A DNA stretch of 5,336 bases, taken from Acidobacteriota bacterium. GTDB taxonomy: Bacteria > Acidobacteriota > Terriglobia > Bryobacterales > JACQDG01. Position numbers and translations under genes: made by a program. Numbering within the stretch: position 1 is the stretch's first letter; each line of letters begins with the position of its first letter. Under the pieces are notes generated by a model that saw nothing but the letters and a program-made list of their open reading frames with translations, made no database searches and was not told the DNA's origin. The DNA is taken from contig JACQDI010000072.1 in assembly GCA_016201195.1 (NCBI GenBank), forward strand, positions 1 through 5,336, given 5' to 3'. Positions 1 through 5,336 of this stretch are shown piece after piece.

Positions 1-113
1 ATGGCCGCCCGCTCGACCAGCAGCCGGTCGTTCTTTTTGCGCAGCCCCACCGCCTTGACGGTGGCGGAGCCAATGTCGAGTCCGACCAGAGGAGCTGTGG
101 CGAAGGAGAGCAC
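1..113 (-). CDS. pilM: Type IV pilus assembly protein PilM-like, N-terminal part (gene continues past the left edge)
   Basis: Only the first 37 codons are in the window. They carry LVGLDIGSATVKAV (residues 9-22) followed by a charged segment ending LLVERAA. This is the first nucleotide-binding (phosphate 1) strand-turn-strand of the actin-like ATPase fold as it appears in PilM, where a GIDIGS..VK.V motif lies close to the N-terminus. PilM is a cytoplasmic protein that binds the N-terminus of PilN and links the inner-membrane alignment complex to the type IV pilus machinery. The start is GTG at 113-111, the only plausible start after the in-frame TAA of the upstream lipoprotein gene, 3 bp away; no Shine-Dalgarno is evident, so translation may depend on coupling. 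FtsA, or another actin-like ATPase such as a type II secretion GspL-like protein, cannot be fully excluded from so short a piece, but the spacing and sequence favour PilM. The expected pilNOPQ genes would lie further left. Confidence 0.75.
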   Translation of the reverse strand, partial: MLSFATAPLVGLDIGSATVKAVGLRKKNDRLLVERAA

Positions 114-116
114 GGT

Positions 117-755
117 TTATTTGGAGACCCGAGCCAAGTCAGCGGCCAGGAATTCCGCGCGTTCGGCCAAGCTGCGGGCCCGCTCCAGGTCCCCCTGCTG
201 GCGAGCTTCCCGGGCCAAGTCGACGAAGGCCCGCACTCGGACCGCGGCGGCAGAGCGCTCCTGATCGGGCGGCAGCTTTGCGGCCTGCTTCAGGGCGTGC
301 TCGGCTGCGACCAGGCTGCGGTCGATGCGTTGCCGCAGGTCTTTTTCCTGGGCGGCTGTGAATGCCGGCCGCAACTGCGGGGCAGCGTCAGGGCTGCGGG
401 TGGGGGCCGGTGCGGTCACCACCGGCGGCGGCGCGGGTCCCGCGGGCGTCGAGGAGGCAGCCGGCCGCTGGCGCGGCGCAACCTTGGGAGGCGGCGCCGG
501 CGCGGGCTCGACGGCCCGGGCTTCCGTCTCTGCCGGAATGGCCTCCGGCGGAATGGCCTCCGGCGGAATGGGCTGGGGCGGCGGCAATCGCTCCCCTGTC
601 TGCGGCGCCGAAAGCGGCTCGGCCGCGGCCGCCACCGTCGGAGCCGGCGCAGGCGTGTTCGCTCGACCCCTCAACTTACAGCCGGAAACCGCCGCCAGCA
701 ACGCCAGCGCCACCGCCCCGGCTGCCTTGACTCCTCGCTTCCCACCGGCGATCAC
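117..755 (-). CDS. Proline/alanine-rich lipoprotein with C-terminal helical domain, function unknown
   Basis: The 212-residue product starts with a basic n-region (KRGVK), a hydrophobic stretch (residues 11-23) and a lipobox VSGC with Cys26, so it should be a lipoprotein processed by signal peptidase II. Residues about 34-130 are a low-complexity linker rich in Pro, Ala and Glu, including a PPEAI repeat. Residues about 131-212 are predicted helical and highly charged (from FTAAQEKDLRQRIDRSL to the end) with the look of a TPR-like or coiled-coil hairpin. That layout suggests a membrane-anchored tether whose helical end reaches a partner across the periplasm or peptidoglycan. I do not recognise a named family. 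The start is GTG at 755-753, overlapping the TGA of the kinase gene by 4 bp (GTGA), with GGAGG 4 nt upstream. It ends 3 bp before the pilM-like gene, so a role in pilus assembly is a reasonable inference. It does not look like the usual PilP lipoprotein, which lies downstream of pilO and has a beta domain. Confidence 0.82.
   Translation of the reverse strand: MIAGGKRGVKAAGAVALALLAAVSGCKLRGRANTPAPAPTVAAAAEPLSAPQTGERLPPPQPIPPEAIPPEAIPAETEARAVEPAPAPPPKVAPRQRPAASSTPAGPAPPPVVTAPAPTRSPDAAPQLRPAFTAAQEKDLRQRIDRSLVAAEHALKQAAKLPPDQERSAAAVRVRAFVDLAREARQQGDLERARSLAERAEFLAADLARVSK
535..579 (-). repeat. 15-bp tandem repeat, 3 copies, coding for PPEAI
   Basis: On the plus strand GGAATGGCCTCCGGC occurs at 535-549 and identically at 550-564, followed by a diverged third copy at 565-579 (GGAATGGGCTGGGGC). 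The unit is a multiple of three, so it extends the lipoprotein's Pro-rich linker in frame with pentapeptides reading PPEAI. Copy-number change would alter linker length without breaking the frame. Confidence 0.8.
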
Positions 756-2566
756 TTGGCCTCCACCACCGGAAACCTTACGCGGAAGGTCGTACCACGG
801 CCCGGTTCACTGGAGAAGTCGATTGTACCATTGTGCAATTGCACCAAACGAAACGTCATCGCCAGACCGATGCCCGAGCCTTTCTGCTTGGTGGTGAAGT
901 AGAGGCGGAAGATCCTCTCGCGGTTTTCGGGAGCGATCCCCACGCCCTGATCGGCCACCGCCAGCTCTACGTCCGAATCCACGCGTGACAAGACCAGCTT
1001 CAGCTCCCCGCCGTCCGGCATGGCCTGGATGCCGTTGACCACCAAGTTGAGGATAGCCTCTTTCAATTGGTCGCGGTCGGCCTGGATCAAGCAGCCGTTC
1101 GAGCCGTTGACCACCTGGATGCGCACCTTCTGCTGGGCTGCCTGCGGGGCGGCGAGCGCCGCTACTTCCTCCACCAGCCCGTCCAGCCGCGCTTCGGTCA
1201 GGTGCAGCTCGACCGGGCGGGTGAAGTCCAGGAAGGTGTTTACCACGTGATTGAGGCGGGCGATCTCGCGCGCAATCACGGCCAGCTCCTTGGGGGGTTC
1301 CGGCAGCTCCGGGGCCAGGCGGTTCTTCAGCAGCTCGAGGTGCAGGGTGATGGCGTTGAGCGGATTCTTGATGTGGTGGGCGACGCCGCCGGTGAGCCGG
1401 CTGATGGCCGCTAAGCGCGTGGAAACTTCGACCTGGGTCTGAATCTGGCGGCGGGTTTCGGCGTCCCGCAGCGTCACCAGCGTGCCCACTCGCCGGCGGG
1501 CAGTGAAGTCCTCCATGATCTCCACACTCAACAACACGCGAGCCGGGCCCGTTTCGAGCTCGACCATCTGGTTCGCGATGGACTGGCGCAGCCGCGCGGC
1601 GCTGCCAACCAGGGCGCCCAGGCGCGTGCCCTCGGGAAAGACCTGTTCGAGGGGCTGTCCCATCATCTGCCAGCGCCCCAGCCCCAGGAAAGCTTCCGCC
1701 GCCTCGCTGGCGATGATGAGCCGGTCGTCGCCGTCAAACAGCAGCACCGCCCCGTCCAGCTTGCTCATCAGTTGCTCCATGTTGCCGCGCAGCGAGGTGA
1801 TCCCTTCCCGCGCGTCGCGGAACTGCTGGCCGAGCAGGCTTAGTTTCGAAGTGATGGTCGCGTATTCGCTGGTCCCCGAGACCTGGGAAGGCAGGGTGGG
1901 GGCGAACTCGCCGCGCGTCATCCGGTCGATGGCCTCGCCCAGCCGGTCGAGCGGGCGGAAGGCGACCCGGGAAAACAGGATGGCCAGGACCAGGGCGGCC
2001 AGCAGGCTGACGAGGGCCGCGAATCCCAGTTCCCGAATCTGCGGCGCCAGGCGCCGACGCAAGATGCTGGTCGAAACAGCCACGTGCACCGCCAGCACCG
2101 GCTGGTCGTGCTGATCCTTCAACGCTTGGGAGATCTCGTAGTCCTGGGTGGCGTAAATCGCGCGCGCCTGGTCGAGCAGGCCCTTCTCAGCCAGCTCGTG
2201 CAGGTTGGGTCGGCGAACCCACAGGTCGGTCGGCCTGGATCCCACCAATACCTTTCCGGCCAGGTCGGTCACCGCAGTTTCGGCGATGGTATTGAAGTTG
2301 CCATGCGCCCGCAGCAGGCTCGCCCGAAGGTCGTAGTCCTCGCTCACGGCCTGCCGCCAGCTTTCTTCGACCGTCGCTGCCGGCGGCGGCTCGGAAAGGG
2401 TGTAGATGGTGGCGGTGACCACCTGGCCCAGGGCGGTTTCCGCTTGCTGGACGGCGGATTCCAATTGCATCCGCAGGAGGTGACGCAGGTAGATCAGGGA
2501 GAGGGCCGCCGTAGAGGCCAGGAAGAGGGCCACTATGGAGAGGGTCAGGCGGCGCTTGAAGGACAT
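752..2566 (-). CDS. Membrane sensor histidine kinase, periplasmic sensor-HAMP-PAS-HisKA-HATPase
   Basis: From the ATG at 2566 the product is 604 residues (add 20 for a possible GTG start at 2626). In order it has: a first membrane helix (about 8-28) after the basic SFKRR; a periplasmic sensor region of about 150 residues; a second membrane helix (about 179-199); HAMP (about 200-252); a PAS domain (about 268-365, beginning LDGAVLLFDGDDRLI); HisKA with the H-box GVAHHIKNPLNAI, phospho-accepting His397; and the HATPase_c domain with N-box NLVVNGIQA (Asn507, Asn511), G1 DQGVGI (539-544), F-box FRLYFTTK and G2 GSGIGLAM (563-570). It should autophosphorylate at the inner membrane and pass phosphate to the NtrC-type regulator encoded just upstream. 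The residue after the active His is His, not the usual Glu/Asp. I prefer ATG 2566 because the 20 extra residues of the longer form are encoded by an AT-rich heptamer repeat; neither start has a good Shine-Dalgarno. It resembles NtrB/AtoS-type kinases and is not PilS in its membrane part. Confidence 0.92.
   Translation of the reverse strand: MSFKRRLTLSIVALFLASTAALSLIYLRHLLRMQLESAVQQAETALGQVVTATIYTLSEPPPAATVEESWRQAVSEDYDLRASLLRAHGNFNTIAETAVTDLAGKVLVGSRPTDLWVRRPNLHELAEKGLLDQARAIYATQDYEISQALKDQHDQPVLAVHVAVSTSILRRRLAPQIRELGFAALVSLLAALVLAILFSRVAFRPLDRLGEAIDRMTRGEFAPTLPSQVSGTSEYATITSKLSLLGQQFRDAREGITSLRGNMEQLMSKLDGAVLLFDGDDRLIIASEAAEAFLGLGRWQMMGQPLEQVFPEGTRLGALVGSAARLRQSIANQMVELETGPARVLLSVEIMEDFTARRRVGTLVTLRDAETRRQIQTQVEVSTRLAAISRLTGGVAHHIKNPLNAITLHLELLKNRLAPELPEPPKELAVIAREIARLNHVVNTFLDFTRPVELHLTEARLDGLVEEVAALAAPQAAQQKVRIQVVNGSNGCLIQADRDQLKEAILNLVVNGIQAMPDGGELKLVLSRVDSDVELAVADQGVGIAPENRERIFRLYFTTKQKGSGIGLAMTFRLVQLHNGTIDFSSEPGRGTTFRVRFPVVEAK
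760..764 (-). promoter_or_regulatory. Shine-Dalgarno GGAGG for the lipoprotein gene
   Basis: GGAGG lies on the minus strand 4 nt before the GTG start at 755-753. It sits inside the last codons of the kinase gene (Val-Glu-Ala-Lys-stop). With the GTGA start/stop overlap it supports translational coupling and fixes this GTG as the start. Confidence 0.65.
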
Positions 2567-2579
2567 GGGAAGAAAAACC

Positions 2580-2621
2580 AAGTCAAAAGTCAAAAGGCAA
2601 AAGGCAAAAATCAAAAGTAAA
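2580..2621. repeat. AT-rich heptamer tandem repeat (AAGTCAA/AAGGCAA type), 6 units
   Basis: On the plus strand consecutive 7-mers read AAGTCAA, AAGTCAA, AAGGCAA, AAGGCAA, AAATCAA, AAGTAAA, then ATC. On the minus (transcribed) strand this is a run of TTTTGAC/TTTTGCC-like units, very unlike the GC-rich surroundings. Heptamer arrays of this sort are known as short tandem repeats between genes in cyanobacteria, and similar ones recur, to my recollection, in Acidobacteriota. It sits in the regulator-kinase junction, between the regulator stop (2633-2635) and the kinase ATG (2566-2564). It is open in the kinase frame only because the heptamers happen to lack stops there. Confidence 0.85.
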
Positions 2622-2632
2622 ATCACCCTGTC

Positions 2633-4012
<1,380 letters not shown>

Positions 4013-4081
4013 ACGCCTATATTCTAGAACGGATTGTAGGGTCGGCCCTCTGGCCCGCGCCCGGCCGGGGACCGGCTGCGC
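4013..4081 (-). promoter_or_regulatory. 69-bp intergenic gap with a possible weak promoter upstream of the regulator gene
   Basis: Between the propeller-gene stop and the regulator ATG the minus strand goes from very GC-rich (with short potential hairpins such as CCGGTC-CCC-GGCCGG) to an AT-rich end containing TACAAT, TAGAAT and the palindrome TTCTAGAA (4022-4029). These resemble -10 elements, but I see no convincing -35 box and no sigma54-type GG/GC element. The GC-rich hairpins lack a T-tract, so a terminator is not supported. The gap could allow either read-through or a separate start of transcription. Confidence 0.25.
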
Positions 4082-5336
4082 TCAGGGGAGCCGCCCTACT
4101 ACCGCCTTGGCCGTGGCCAGGTTGTCGTTGGCGTCCCAGACACGGATGGCGATAGTGTGCTCGCCGGGCTTGACCTCCGGGGTCAGGAAATCGTAGTCGA
4201 GCTCGCGCGAGTCGAACAGGTGCGTGGCCGGCAGCATCATCTGCCACTCGCCGCCGTCGACCGAATACTCGGATCTATCGATCTCCGAGAGCGCGTCGGC
4301 CACGTGGAAGCGCACGCGGATCCTTCCGCCCTCGATCGCCGCCGCCGGCGCGGAGATCAGCGGAGGCGTGTTGTCGATGACGAAGGGCTCACTCTCCTTG
4401 GTGTAGGTGAGGGCCGCGGGGCCGGGGTTCGAGGGAGCGTCCGACGCGGTGACGCGCACCCGGTACCAGCCATCGGCAAAGGCAGTCGAGTCCCAACTGA
4501 AGTGCTGCTGCTCCACCTTTTCCTTCAGCACCTTCCAGTTCTGTTCGTTTACCCCGCGAATCTCGATCCGGAACGCCAGGTCGTCCTCGTTTTCGTCCTG
4601 GGCGAGCCAGCGCACACCCAGGTAGCCCTTGGCCGCGTTCATGGTCCGGACCGGCTGGGGCGCGACGGTCAGCGGCGGTGCGGGCTTCGCCCCCAGCGCG
4701 GGCAGGGTCAGGGTCTGCGTGGAGCTGGCCGTGACCGGGGGATCCGCAAACTTGTGGTTCGGCGGGGTCACCTCGAGATCGCTGATGGTGGGCGCGATGT
4801 TTTTCGGCTGGTAGGCGAGCGTGACCGAATCGAGCACGGGCAAGGCCGCGCCGCTTGTTTCGAGCACCGCCTTCCACTGCACGAAGCGGGCCGGCGGGCA
4901 ATCGACCGGGGCGCCCTCCGGCGGGCGGACGGGGCTCGACCACTTGCTCCAGTATTGAGCCGGGCCGCTCAGGTTGCCGGAGCGCGCGTAGAGGGTCAGC
5001 GTGGCGCCGTGGGGCAGCGTCGCTTTCGGGTGCAGGCGGCCCCAGCGCGAAAAGATGGCCGCATCAAACACGTCAGACTCGAAGGTTCCCTTGGGCTCAA
5101 TCTCCGGACCGAGGCCGTATACCTTCCCCACGTTGGCGGTGGCTACCAGGACCCGGCCGCCGGCCTCTTGCAGAAACGCCGTGATCTGAGCCGGGGCGGC
5201 CTTGCGCAACAGCGAGTAAACGTGATCGGACTCAAGCTGGAAGATGCGGCCCTGGTTGCCGGCGCCGATCAGCAGCTTGCCCTGCGGATTGAAACCGAGT
5301 GCATAGACCACGTCGTCGTTGGAGGTCCACAGACGG
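4082..5336 (-). CDS. Beta-propeller repeat protein with FN3/Ig-like C-terminal domains, 3' part (5' end outside window)
   Basis: The frame is open to the right edge, giving 417 visible residues, so the gene begins beyond 5336; the GTG at 5311 is internal and should not be taken as the start. Residues about 7-75 hold two related propeller-type repeats about 40 residues apart (VVYALGFNPQGKLLIGAGN and ITAFLQEAGGRVLVATANVG), followed by G(R/K)(I/V)(F/Y). Residues about 85-180 look like a beta-sandwich ending in LPVLDSVTLAYQP, possibly a discoidin/carbohydrate-binding-like fold. A Pro-rich linker follows (about 181-230). Then come an FN3-like domain (about 235-318, with DGWYRVRVTASDAPSNP) and an Ig-like domain (about 320-417) with EYSVDGGEWQ and GEHTIAIRVWDANDN. 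This is the look of an extracytoplasmic or surface protein, but its N-terminal export signal is not visible. I do not recognise a named family. It precedes the two-component genes by 69 bp on the same strand; a functional tie to sensing or pili is only a guess. Confidence 0.85.
   Translation of the reverse strand, partial: RLWTSNDDVVYALGFNPQGKLLIGAGNQGRIFQLESDHVYSLLRKAAPAQITAFLQEAGGRVLVATANVGKVYGLGPEIEPKGTFESDVFDAAIFSRWGRLHPKATLPHGATLTLYARSGNLSGPAQYWSKWSSPVRPPEGAPVDCPPARFVQWKAVLETSGAALPVLDSVTLAYQPKNIAPTISDLEVTPPNHKFADPPVTASSTQTLTLPALGAKPAPPLTVAPQPVRTMNAAKGYLGVRWLAQDENEDDLAFRIEIRGVNEQNWKVLKEKVEQQHFSWDSTAFADGWYRVRVTASDAPSNPGPAALTYTKESEPFVIDNTPPLISAPAAAIEGGRIRVRFHVADALSEIDRSEYSVDGGEWQMMLPATHLFDSRELDYDFLTPEVKPGEHTIAIRVWDANDNLATAKAVVGRLP

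Noticed and set aside
833..844. Perfect 12-bp palindrome GTGCAATTGCAC, considered as an operator
   Set aside because: It lies inside the conserved G2-adjacent coding region of the kinase (Val-Gln-Leu-His) and no promoter is nearby; most likely chance from codon choice.
297..902. Plus-strand open frames of 190-201 codons opposite the lipoprotein and kinase end
   Set aside because: The translations are Arg/Gly/Ala-rich low complexity, mirroring the Pro/Ala linker. The minus frame has a lipobox, a Shine-Dalgarno and a coupled start.
2580..2621. Heptamer array considered as a CRISPR or origin iteron cluster
   Set aside because: Units are 7 bp with no spacers, and there are no cas, rep or DnaA-box features near; it fits a simple intergenic tandem repeat.
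4031..4081. GC-rich short inverted repeats after the propeller gene, considered as a terminator
   Set aside because: Stems are short, some need G-U pairs, and there is no T-tract on the transcribed strand, so a rho-independent terminator is not supported.

Overview
The window is a GC-rich bacterial segment in which every supported gene lies on the minus strand. In transcription order (right to left) it holds: the 3' part of a large beta-propeller/Ig-like protein (5336-4082), an NtrC-type sigma54-dependent response regulator (4012-2633), a membrane sensor histidine kinase (2566-752), a proline-rich lipoprotein (755-117), and the first 37 codons of a pilM-like type IV pilus gene (113-1), which runs off the left edge. 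Gaps are small (69, 66, -4 and 3 bp). The last four genes therefore look like one transcription unit, possibly led by the propeller gene. No RNA gene, CRISPR array, insertion sequence or integrase is visible, and no stretch over 300 bp lacks a gene.

The organism is probably a Gram-negative bacterium with type IV pili. Overall style (GC-rich, NtrC-type two-component pair beside pil genes, propeller/FN3 protein, intergenic heptamer repeats of the AAAAGTC/AAAAGGC kind) suggests Acidobacteriota. This is an impression from sequence style, not a computed assignment.

The likely logic is that the kinase senses something across the membrane through a periplasmic domain of about 150 residues. It would signal to the NtrC-type activator, which drives sigma54 promoters. 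Because the pair sits directly upstream of a lipoprotein and pilM, it may act like PilS/PilR in controlling pilus genes, although the kinase has HAMP-PAS architecture rather than the multi-pass membrane domain of PilS.

Most worth a second look are a run of AT-rich heptamers in the regulator-kinase junction that makes the kinase start ambiguous, a His in place of the usual acidic residue next to the phospho-accepting His of the kinase, and the uncharacterised lipoprotein lodged before pilM. I see no clear evidence of a wholly new defence or mobile system here.
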